In this document: positions 1-5,703 of the stretch, in pieces
Layout: every line of letters begins with the position of its first letter
How positions within the stretch are numbered: the stretch's first letter is position 1
Assembly (NCBI GenBank): GCA_902494375.1
Contig: CABUTL010000006.1
Location: 1-20,759, forward strand
Reading direction: 5' to 3'
Length of the DNA stretch: 20,759 nt
Origin: an uncultured Collinsella sp.
GTDB taxonomy: Bacteria; Actinomycetota; Coriobacteriia; Coriobacteriales; Coriobacteriaceae
Made by a program: the position numbers and the translations under genes
Notes under the pieces: generated by a model
Seen by the model: only the letters and a program-made list of their open reading frames with translations
Databases searched by the model: none
What the model was told of the DNA's origin: nothing

Positions 1-76
1 CGGCGTTACCTCAGCTGGATAGAGGGTCTGACTACGAATCAGAACGTCATAGGTTCGAATCCTATACGCCGCACCA
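1..76 (+). tRNA. tRNA-Arg(ACG), first base cut off by the window edge
   Basis: A full cloverleaf can be drawn: acceptor strand ending ACGCCGC before discriminator A and an encoded CCA (74-76), D arm CCTC/GAGG, anticodon stem TCTGA/TCAGA with loop CTACGAA giving anticodon ACG, and T arm ATAGG-TTCGAAT-CCTAT. The acceptor stem needs one more G before base 1, and the identical downstream copy has it. The gene is therefore 77 nt long with one base outside the window. It decodes CGN arginine codons, probably after A34-to-inosine editing. Confidence 0.96.
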
Positions 77-86
77 ATTGAGTTTT

Positions 87-112
87 AAGCCTCCGGAAAC
101 GGGGGCTTTTTT
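87..112 (+). terminator. Intrinsic terminator of the first tRNA-Arg
   Basis: The stem AAGCCTCCG pairs with CGGGGGCTT (one G-U pair) across a GAAA loop and runs into six T residues. It starts about 10 bases after the tRNA CCA end, so the first tRNA is probably terminated separately from the second. Confidence 0.85.
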
Positions 113-192
113 ATATCGCGATGCGTCGAAGATCGCATCAAGTGGTCAAAAATGAGTAAAAATCAAATTCAATAACTTTTTTTGAAAAACAC

Positions 193-221
193 TTGACCTT
201 TATTCAGTCGATGTGCATAAT
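193..221 (+). promoter_or_regulatory. Sigma-70-type promoter of the second tRNA-Arg
   Basis: TTGACC (193-198) and CATAAT (216-221) are separated by exactly 17 bases and lie in an AT-rich stretch. The expected start site near 228 is only a few bases before the tRNA at 234. The second tRNA-Arg therefore has its own promoter. Confidence 0.82.
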
Positions 222-233
222 ACTTAACAAGTC

Positions 234-310
234 GCGGCGTTACCTCAGCTGGATAGAGGGTCTGACTACGAATCAGAACGTCATAGGTTCGAATCCTATA
301 CGCCGCACCA
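234..310 (+). tRNA. tRNA-Arg(ACG), second copy
   Basis: This 77-nt gene matches the copy at the window start at every base they share. Acceptor GCGGCGT pairs with ACGCCGC, the anticodon is ACG in loop CTACGAA, the T arm is ATAGG-TTCGAAT-CCTAT, and CCA is encoded at 308-310. It has its own promoter and terminator, so the pair are two independent units and not one polycistronic transcript. Confidence 0.97.
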
Positions 311-320
311 TTTGAGATCG

Positions 321-350
321 AAGCTCCCGGCAACGGGGGCTTTTCTTTTA
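321..350 (+). terminator. Intrinsic terminator of the second tRNA-Arg
   Basis: AAGCTCCCG pairs with CGGGGGCTT around a short GCAA loop (one mismatched or wobble position), followed by TTTTCTTTT. It is related in sequence to the terminator after the first copy, as expected from a tandem duplication that included the terminator. Confidence 0.82.
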
Positions 351-364
351 CGTAAGCACCGCAT

Positions 365-400
365 GGATTCGAACCTCGGTCGAGGCGCGGGCGTAAAGCG
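365..400 (+). repeat. Inverted T-arm motif with GC-rich tail downstream of tRNA-Arg
   Basis: GGATTCGAACC (365-375) is the reverse complement of a tRNA T arm (GGTTCGAATCC). It is followed by a GC-rich stretch containing GCGGGCGTAAAGC. A similar order, GGATTCGAACC followed by ACGGGCGTTAAGC, occurs behind tRNA-Ser at 3182-3214. No complete antisense tRNA can be folded here. It may be a decayed tRNA or a repeat associated with tRNA genes. Confidence 0.45.
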
Positions 401-495
401 GACTATTTCCTGTCGACTCGTGTAAGATTTCGAGTAGGTGTCGCGGCCCATCCGTGACCACTCCTTCTTCAAGCGACCGATCAGGGTGATACTTC

Positions 496-2937
496 GTGGC
501 AGAGCGTCCGACATACAAGCTCAGGTTTCTCGATCCCAAGAAGCGCTTTCCGGCGATGCCCGAGCAGCCTGCGGGGCGCTCATATGGCGTGGTCTGGAAA
601 CTCTTTGGCGAGGACCCGCATGAATCATGCTATGTCGTCGAATTTGTCGGCAAAAGCCATGTGTCGCTTTTGGGCTACGTGAGCGTTTCGGGTGAGGCCT
701 ATAAGGTGGACCGTCCCGTTAACGAAGTATCGCTGCCCGACGATCCCGACATGCAGCTGATTCTTGACGAGTCCGATTCCAACATCGGTGAGATTGCAGT
801 CAGGGGTACCGATGGGACGATGCGCTCCCGGGCGCGAGTCATCGGCTCTCCCGAAGGCCCCATGCGCGAGCAGTCCGATCACGAGACATGGAATTCGGCC
901 CGCTCCCTTCCTTACGGCGAGTTCATGGCGTCGATGTTCCTGCGCTACGTGATATTTGCCAACTCCGAAAGCGCTATTGCGAACACGGCGGGCGTCGACG
1001 GTCTCGATGCGGACATGCAAAACGTTGTCGACAAGATCAAGCTCGTAAAGTTGCCCGAGCCGGTCGAGGTGTTTTTGGGCTTTAACACGTCACCGCTCCC
1101 CGATGCTATCGAGACGCTGCTTTACCGCGTTGACCATGCCGAGAATCCGAGCGGTATCGAGCGCTATGCCGCCACCCTTATGAGCGAAATTGACTTGCCC
1201 CGTCTGCGCACCATTGCCGCCAAGTCCGAAATGAGCCTGGCGCGCATCGACCGGTCAAAGCTGTTTTATCTCAATTTTGATCGTAGCCTGCTGGACCAGG
1301 ACGAGATTGACATGCTGCTTGCCATCGAGTGCCGTCTCAACCGCCTCTCTGGCATCCTCGAGCGCATCGGGGCCGGATTGGCCCCTGCGGCATCCTCGCC
1401 GAGCCTTGAGGGCTGCGCGCTCTTTGATGCGTGGCATATCGCCAAGACGACCAACGATGTTCCCCGACTGCTCGATACGGCCTCGAGCGATAACCCGTGG
1501 GGCAAACCGGGTACGGTGGCTTGCCAGCCGGGCGGTGAGTGGGATGTGCGTACCCGCTTCGCGCGTATCGTCGAGGCACTTAACGTTGTCACACGGCTCG
1601 ACTATACCTATCGGGCAAACGTTGCCGAGGGGATTATGCTCGTTCGGTTTGGGCAGTCTGTCGTGGATGCCATGCCGCAACGTGAATACGACGCTCAAGA
1701 TGACGCCTGGCGCGAGCTGGACGAGGACACGCGCGCGGTCTGGGCCGCGGAACACGATGCGCGCGTGGCACTCACGCTTGCGGCAGCGTGTTTTGCCGCG
1801 GGCACCTGCATCACGCGCTGCTATGTGCAGATTGCTGCTCCCGACAGTGAGCAGGGCGAGCGCGTTGTCGCAACGTATTTCTTTGGGCGCGCGGCCTATC
1901 TGGCCGATTGCGTGCCTGTCGCCAAGGATCTTGAGAGCATGGACATGGACGATATGCCGTGCAAGCGTGTACTTGAGGCGTATGAGTCAACTGCTCCGGA
2001 GACGATTGAACCTGCGGAGGTTCATGCTCGTCCGCGTGATGACCATCGCACGCTTCCGCCGGCGCTGCGCGATTTGCTGCTTGCCGATACGGCTGACGAG
2101 TTGGAGGTCATGGAAGAGGACGACGACCCATACGTGGCCCGTGTTGTTGAATTGCGCGAGCAGGCAAAAGTCGACCGTACAGGTGCTTTTGAAGGCTTTT
2201 CCCGTCTTGTTGAGGAGTTGGAGGCTAAGTGCGCCGTCGCCGAGCTTTTGGCGACAGGTCCGGTTCAAACGCAGTTTTGCGATAACCAGCTGGTGCGCAT
2301 GGTGCTACCGGTGTTGGAAGAAGACCGCTCTGTGCGAATCCTTCGTGCGCCCGATGCACTGTACTTTGCCCAGCACGAGATCTGCAGCTTTTACGCCGAG
2401 CAAGAGGACTTTGAACGAGCACTGCCCGAGGTGCGCCATCTTTACGATCTGGCACGCTCGTCCATGCAATCGCACTTTGCGCTCATCAACGTGCTTGCGC
2501 GTCTGGAGCGCTTTGACGAGATTATCGAGGTGGCGCGCCACGGCCTACGTATTGCCAGCGATCGTTCTGCAATCGGCTACCTGTTCTATCGCTTGGCGTT
2601 TGCCTATTGGAATTGCGATCAGCTCGACCTAGCGCTGGCTTGTTACCGTCTGGTGCCGCGCGGTGAGGAATCGGGCAGTAGTGCGCTGGAAGAAATGCAG
2701 GGCCTTATGAATGAGATGGGCGTCAGCGAGCCTCCGACGTTCGAGGAGGCGGTCGAGACCATCCGCAAGGCTGGACTCGAGCTGCCGCCAGTGTCCGCCG
2801 TGACGAATCAGCTGGCAGATGCCGCTGTGCAACTGGTCGACAACGGCTTCTTTTTCCTGGCACGCGGTTGCATCTTCCAAATGTGGCGCACCATGGGCAA
2901 CGACGAGCTCGGCTCCCTCAACCGCTCGCTGGGGTAG
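496..2937 (+). CDS. Hypothetical protein with C-terminal TPR-like helices (813 aa)
   Basis: I do not recognise this protein as a named family. The GTG start at 496 is preceded by AGGGTGA a few bases upstream, and the frame stays open to TAG at 2935-2937. There is no signal peptide or membrane segment, so it is probably cytosolic. Residues 1 to about 110 look beta-rich (for example the stretch around YVVEFVGKSHVSLLGYVSV). The middle is mixed and acidic, with an EEDDD cluster near residue 540. Residues about 618-735 contain repeated helical pairs, including FYAEQEDFERALPEV and FAYWNCDQLDLALACYRLVP, which resemble tetratricopeptide repeats. Such repeats usually mediate protein contacts. The gene stands alone between tRNA genes, so context gives no pathway. 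Codon use matches its neighbours. The coding call is firm; the function is unknown. Confidence 0.88.
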   Translation: MAERPTYKLRFLDPKKRFPAMPEQPAGRSYGVVWKLFGEDPHESCYVVEFVGKSHVSLLGYVSVSGEAYKVDRPVNEVSLPDDPDMQLILDESDSNIGEIAVRGTDGTMRSRARVIGSPEGPMREQSDHETWNSARSLPYGEFMASMFLRYVIFANSESAIANTAGVDGLDADMQNVVDKIKLVKLPEPVEVFLGFNTSPLPDAIETLLYRVDHAENPSGIERYAATLMSEIDLPRLRTIAAKSEMSLARIDRSKLFYLNFDRSLLDQDEIDMLLAIECRLNRLSGILERIGAGLAPAASSPSLEGCALFDAWHIAKTTNDVPRLLDTASSDNPWGKPGTVACQPGGEWDVRTRFARIVEALNVVTRLDYTYRANVAEGIMLVRFGQSVVDAMPQREYDAQDDAWRELDEDTRAVWAAEHDARVALTLAAACFAAGTCITRCYVQIAAPDSEQGERVVATYFFGRAAYLADCVPVAKDLESMDMDDMPCKRVLEAYESTAPETIEPAEVHARPRDDHRTLPPALRDLLLADTADELEVMEEDDDPYVARVVELREQAKVDRTGAFEGFSRLVEELEAKCAVAELLATGPVQTQFCDNQLVRMVLPVLEEDRSVRILRAPDALYFAQHEICSFYAEQEDFERALPEVRHLYDLARSSMQSHFALINVLARLERFDEIIEVARHGLRIASDRSAIGYLFYRLAFAYWNCDQLDLALACYRLVPRGEESGSSALEEMQGLMNEMGVSEPPTFEEAVETIRKAGLELPPVSAVTNQLADAAVQLVDNGFFFLARGCIFQMWRTMGNDELGSLNRSLG

Positions 2938-2986
2938 GCGAAGCCTCCAAGGAGGAAAGGATGCTAGGCAATTAGAAAATTCCCTC

Positions 2987-3015
2987 TTGCCCATCCTCGA
3001 CTGTTTGGTTACTAT
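2987..3015 (+). promoter_or_regulatory. Promoter of tRNA-Ser
   Basis: TTGCCC (2987-2992) and TACTAT (3010-3015) are spaced by 17 bases. The predicted start near 3022 lies a few bases before the tRNA at 3030. Confidence 0.75.
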
Positions 3016-3029
3016 AGAACGGCTGTTAC

Positions 3030-3120
3030 GGAGAGCTGACCGAGAGGCCGAAGGTGCTCGCCTGCTAAGCGAGTATGCCCCAAAAGGGCATCTGGGGTTC
3101 GAATCCCCAGCTCTCCGCCA
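3030..3120 (+). tRNA. tRNA-Ser(GCT)
   Basis: This is a class II tRNA of 91 nt including encoded CCA. Acceptor GGAGAGC pairs with GCTCTCC, the anticodon loop CTGCTAA gives GCT (codons AGC/AGT), the long variable arm folds as TGCCC-CAAAA-GGGCA, and the T arm is CTGGG-GTTCGAAT-CCCAG. The long variable arm is the serine identity feature. Its 3' end and terminator recur about 190 bases downstream without the tRNA body. Confidence 0.97.
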
Positions 3121-3134
3121 GTTTAACTTTAAAG

Positions 3135-3160
3135 AAGGGTCCCATCGGGGGCCCTTTTTT
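3135..3160 (+). terminator. Intrinsic terminator of tRNA-Ser
   Basis: AAGGGTCCC pairs with GGGGCCCTT (one G-U pair) across an ATCG loop and ends in TTTTTT. It begins 14 bases after the CCA end. Confidence 0.88.
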
Positions 3161-3177
3161 ATTATCGAGAAAGGGCG

Positions 3178-3301
3178 CTGGGGATTCGAACCCGAGAGGG
3201 CACGGGCGTTAAGCAAACGCGAAAGCGTTTGTAGCCCGTGGGCGAAAAGCCGCCAGGCTTTGAAGCCGGAGGGCATGCGTAGCATGCCCGGACATCCCCA
3301 G
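3178..3301 (+). other. Multi-stem structured element behind tRNA-Ser (possible ncRNA or tRNA-derived repeat)
   Basis: A closed fold with several perfect helices can be drawn. The closing stem is CTGGGGAT (3178-3185) with ATCCCCAG (3294-3301). Stem I is CACGGGC/GCCCGTG (3201-3207 with 3234-3240), topped by CAAACGC-GAAA-GCGTTTG. Stem II is GGC-GAAAA-GCC (3241-3251). Stem III is GGCT-TTGA-AGCC (3256-3267) flanked by CC/GG. Stem IV is GGGCATGC-GTA-GCATGCCC (3271-3289). Open frames across it on both strands are shadows of the palindromes and tRNA sequence and are not credible genes. The right half of the closing stem is a copy of the tRNA-Ser 3' end. Whether it is transcribed cannot be judged. No tRNA body, integrase or other reading frame is present. 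Confidence 0.6.
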
Positions 3302-3351
3302 CTCTCCGCCAGTATGAATTGAAAGAAGGGTCCCATTCAGGGCCCTTTTTT
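3294..3351 (+). repeat. Degenerate copy of tRNA-Ser 3' end plus terminator
   Basis: ATCCCCAGCTCTCCGCCAGT at 3294-3313 repeats the tRNA-Ser 3' end at 3104-3123 exactly. After a short divergent spacer, the terminator sequence AAAGAAGGGTCCCAT is repeated as well, in a hairpin at 3326-3347 followed by TTTTTT. The two blocks are about 190 bases apart. This suggests either a tandem tRNA-Ser whose body was lost or replaced, or a repeat copied along with the tRNA tail. Confidence 0.75.
3326..3351 (+). terminator. Second terminator, copied from the tRNA-Ser terminator
   Basis: AAGGGTCC pairs with GGGCCCTT (one G-U pair), followed by six T residues. It could end transcription that reads through the first terminator or that covers the structured element. 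Confidence 0.75.
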
Positions 3352-3386
3352 GATTAGGAGAATGTTAACTGGGGATTCGAACCCTC

Positions 3387-3415
3387 AAAAAATGAGGCGC
3401 CCCGTTGGACGCCTC
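3387..3415 (-). terminator. Intrinsic terminator of the carboxypeptidase gene
   Basis: Read on the - strand, GAGGCG and CGCCTC form a stem (3394-3399 with 3410-3415) followed by ATTTTTT (3387-3393). It lies about 30 bases after the carboxypeptidase stop codon at 3444-3446. Confidence 0.75.
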
Positions 3416-3443
3416 CTTTCAGCGAGTGTATTGTTCTTCGACC

Positions 3444-4784
3444 TTACACCTCGGGTGCCTTGGCTACGGTCTCGCTCTCGGCTGTGAGCGGGCGGTTGTC
3501 GATGCGGCGGCCCAAGCGATCGAGCTTCACGAGCAGCCATTCAATGGGATTCGGCCCTGCACCTTCCTCGTCGGCAACCAGGTCCATAACGGCGATTTTG
3601 GTGCCGTCCTGCTTGAGAGTAACGCTGCCCACCTTGTCGCCCACATGCACCGTGCCCGAAAGATCGTCGTAGCTAACCTTTTCGGTCACCTCGCCGGCAA
3701 GGGAAAACACGGTCGCTTGCGCCGTAGGATCGGCGAGTGTGGCGTCGATTGTCTTATCCGTCCAGTCGGTTTGGCCAATGCGCGCCATAAGCGGGTTGCC
3801 GTTGGCGGTCTTTTCCTGCGTGTTGGCGATTGCGACCGTCACCTTGTGGCCGTAGTACCAGTTGGCAAGGGTGGCGGTATCGGTAAAGCGCTGATCGGTG
3901 GTGGTGGAGTTCAAAATAACGGTGTAGATCTCGTCGCCGTCGCGGTTGTAGGCGCTCGTAAAGCAATAGCCCGCGTCGTCGGTGGTGCCGGTCTTGCCAC
4001 CGATGTTGCCATCTTGGCCCAGCAAATAGTTATGCGTGTCCATGGAATGCGAATGGTCGGTGCCGTCGGCGCCCGTGACTTCGATCCAGGAATCCTCGCT
4101 CGCTACGACCTCGCGGATCGTGTCGTTTTTCATGGCCTCCTGCATCATCAGCGCTACGTCGTGTGCGGTTGAGTGCATATCGCCAGCCCACTCATCAAAG
4201 TCCAGACCATGCGGGTTTTCAAAAAGCGTACCGGTGCAGCCGAGCTTCTTAGCGCGCTCGTTCATGGCCTTCACAAATGTGGCCTCGGCGTCTTTGGTCT
4301 TAGGGTCGATTTTCTTGCCCACATATTCGGCGAGCACGATGGCGGCGTCGTTGCCCGAGGGAATCATCAGGCCGCGCAGTGCCTGCTCCACGGTAAGCTC
4401 GTCGCCTTCGAGCAAGCCGGCGGTCGAATTACCCACGGTGGCTGCGGCGTTGCTCACCGTGACCTTCTCGTCCATCTTGCAATTCTCGACGGTTAGGATT
4501 GCGGTCATGACCTTGGTGATCGAGGCAATCTTGACCTGCTCATCGGCGCCGCGCCCATAGTAGACGGTGCCGTCTTTGCCCATGACGAGGGCATTGGTCG
4601 CATCGATATCGGGCAGGTTTTCGGCCGTGATGCCGCGCGCATCGGCGGTTTTGCCGCAAACATTGTCGGTCGTGAGCACTTGGGCGCCGGCGACGGTGGG
4701 CGCGCCAGCGGCAAGGGCGATAGCGCAGACAAAGCCGGCGGCAAGCTGGGCTGAGCGCTTTGCAAAAGAGGTGAGGGACTTCAC
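3444..4784 (-). CDS. D-alanyl-D-alanine carboxypeptidase (PBP5-type, serine peptidase family S11)
   Basis: The enzyme removes the terminal D-Ala from peptidoglycan pentapeptides outside the cell, which limits cross-linking. All three active-site motifs are present: SITK (about residues 88-91, acylated serine), SGN (143-145) and KTG (264-266). A signal peptide spans about residues 1-34 with a KR-containing start, a hydrophobic core and an A-G-A cleavage site. A C-terminal beta domain follows, with an amphipathic segment (PNPIEWLLVKLDRLGRR) that could anchor it at the membrane as in PBP5. I chose GTG at 4784 because it gives a normal signal peptide; the frame is open upstream to an ATG at 4895, but that reading crosses the likely promoter. 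Length (446 aa) suits the family. It is divergent from a VanRS-like pair, which suggests a VanY-like role under that system (inference). The dacA name would fit but was not assigned. Confidence 0.93.
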   Translation of the reverse strand: MKSLTSFAKRSAQLAAGFVCAIALAAGAPTVAGAQVLTTDNVCGKTADARGITAENLPDIDATNALVMGKDGTVYYGRGADEQVKIASITKVMTAILTVENCKMDEKVTVSNAAATVGNSTAGLLEGDELTVEQALRGLMIPSGNDAAIVLAEYVGKKIDPKTKDAEATFVKAMNERAKKLGCTGTLFENPHGLDFDEWAGDMHSTAHDVALMMQEAMKNDTIREVVASEDSWIEVTGADGTDHSHSMDTHNYLLGQDGNIGGKTGTTDDAGYCFTSAYNRDGDEIYTVILNSTTTDQRFTDTATLANWYYGHKVTVAIANTQEKTANGNPLMARIGQTDWTDKTIDATLADPTAQATVFSLAGEVTEKVSYDDLSGTVHVGDKVGSVTLKQDGTKIAVMDLVADEEGAGPNPIEWLLVKLDRLGRRIDNRPLTAESETVAKAPEV

Positions 4785-4823
4785 AGATTTCGCTTTCGAC
4801 GGGATGGTCTCTTCTGAAACTAG

Positions 4824-4829
4824 AGTATA
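4824..4829 (-). promoter_or_regulatory. Candidate -10 box of the carboxypeptidase gene
   Basis: On the - strand TATACT (4829 to 4824) is a good -10 hexamer. A start near 4817 would leave a leader of about 33 bases to the GTG at 4784. The -35 region (TGATCG at 17-bp spacing) is weak, so activation by a regulator is possible. Confidence 0.4.
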
Positions 4830-4895
4830 TCGTTTGCCGGCGTCGGCGATCATCGCGTGCGCGCTTGGCCCACATCCGCACCCGAACGGGCACAA

Positions 4896-4922
4896 GGGTG
4901 CTTAAGGCCGACTTAATCACCC
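4896..4922. promoter_or_regulatory. Candidate response-regulator site between the divergent genes
   Basis: GGGTGCTTAAG (4896-4906) and CTTAATCACCC (4912-4922) form an inverted repeat with one mismatch. Inside it, CTTAA occurs twice in direct orientation (4901 and 4912), 11 bases apart, which is one helical turn and typical of OmpR-family regulator sites. The centre lies about 59 bases before the likely start site of the VanR-like gene. Autoregulation by that regulator is the natural guess. Confidence 0.5.
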
Positions 4923-4955
4923 ACGCTTGTTGTGTGTGGCGTGCGTCGCCTCAGG

Positions 4956-4961
4956 CATAAT
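4956..4961 (+). promoter_or_regulatory. Candidate -10 box of the VanR-like operon
   Basis: CATAAT precedes the response-regulator ATG by 20 bases, leaving room for a short leader with the AGGAG ribosome-binding site at 4972-4976. The -35 region at 17-bp spacing (TGTGTG) is poor, consistent with an activator-dependent promoter. Confidence 0.5.
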
Positions 4962-4981
4962 GGAGCGCGAGAGGAGCACGC

Positions 4982-5677
4982 ATGAACGAGCGCATTTTGG
5001 TAGTTGATGACGAAAAGGCCATCGCCGACTTGGTTGGCATCTACCTTACAAAAGAGGGCTTTGATGTCCAGATTGCCTATAGCGGGGCCGATGCTGCCAA
5101 GGCGATTTTGGAGCAGGAGTTCGATCTGGCGCTGCTTGATGTCATGCTGCCCGATATCGATGGGTTTGAGCTGCTGCGTACGATCCGTTCCAGCCATACC
5201 TATCCTGTGATCATGCTGACGGCGCGCGATGCCCAGCAAGACAAGATCGAGGGCCTTTCGCTTGGCGCGGACGATTACGTGGTTAAGCCGTTTCGTCCGC
5301 TGGAGCTCGTCGCGCGCGTGCACGCTCAGCTTCGCCGCTACACCAGCTACGGTAGCCGTGCACAGGCGGCCGAGTCGCCGACCATTCAGCTCGACGGCTT
5401 GGAGATCAACCGCGACGCTCGTTCCGTGACGGTGGACGGTGCACCGGTACGCCTCACACCCACCGAGTATTCAATCTTGCTGTATCTGGTCGAGCATCGC
5501 GGCAGCGTGGTGGCCGTGGAGGACCTGTTCCGTGCGGTGTGGAACGAGGATTTTATGCCCGGCTCCAACAATACGGTGATGGTGCACATTCGCCACTTGC
5601 GCGAAAAGATTGGCGACGACGCACAAAAGCCGCGCTTTATCAAAAACGTCTGGGGCGTCGGCTACATCATCGAATAA
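4982..5677 (+). CDS. VanR-like response regulator (OmpR family)
   Basis: This 231-residue two-domain regulator has a receiver domain (about 1-118) and a winged-helix DNA-binding domain (about 130-231). Acidic pocket residues D9/D10, phospho-acceptor D53 in LALLDVMLPDIDG, T80 and K102 (in VVKPFRP) are all present. The receiver strongly resembles VanR, including IADLV near the N-terminus, SHTYPVIMLTARD and KPFRPLELVARV. AGGAG (4972-4976) precedes the ATG. The histidine kinase gene follows after 26 bases, so they form an operon. Because the neighbour across the divergent promoter region is a D,D-carboxypeptidase, the likely regulon includes cell-wall trimming. It need not confer glycopeptide resistance: no vanH, vanA or vanX homologue is in the window. 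Confidence 0.92.
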   Translation: MNERILVVDDEKAIADLVGIYLTKEGFDVQIAYSGADAAKAILEQEFDLALLDVMLPDIDGFELLRTIRSSHTYPVIMLTARDAQQDKIEGLSLGADDYVVKPFRPLELVARVHAQLRRYTSYGSRAQAAESPTIQLDGLEINRDARSVTVDGAPVRLTPTEYSILLYLVEHRGSVVAVEDLFRAVWNEDFMPGSNNTVMVHIRHLREKIGDDAQKPRFIKNVWGVGYIIE

Positions 5678-5703
5678 CGCTTTTCGCTTGTGAGGATCTT
5701 GAT

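Noticed and set aside
3104..3313. Integrated mobile island between the duplicated tRNA-Ser 3' ends
   Set aside because: Only about 190 bases separate the repeats and no integrase or cargo gene is present, so a classical island is not supported; the repeat itself is reported.
2629..3336. Long open frames on both strands across tRNA-Ser and the structured element (2629-3336 on -, 2819-3322 on +)
   Set aside because: They run through a tRNA, terminators and palindromes and overlap the end of the 813-residue protein. Fragments such as AGDSNPR on the - strand are the usual false translation of a tRNA T arm.
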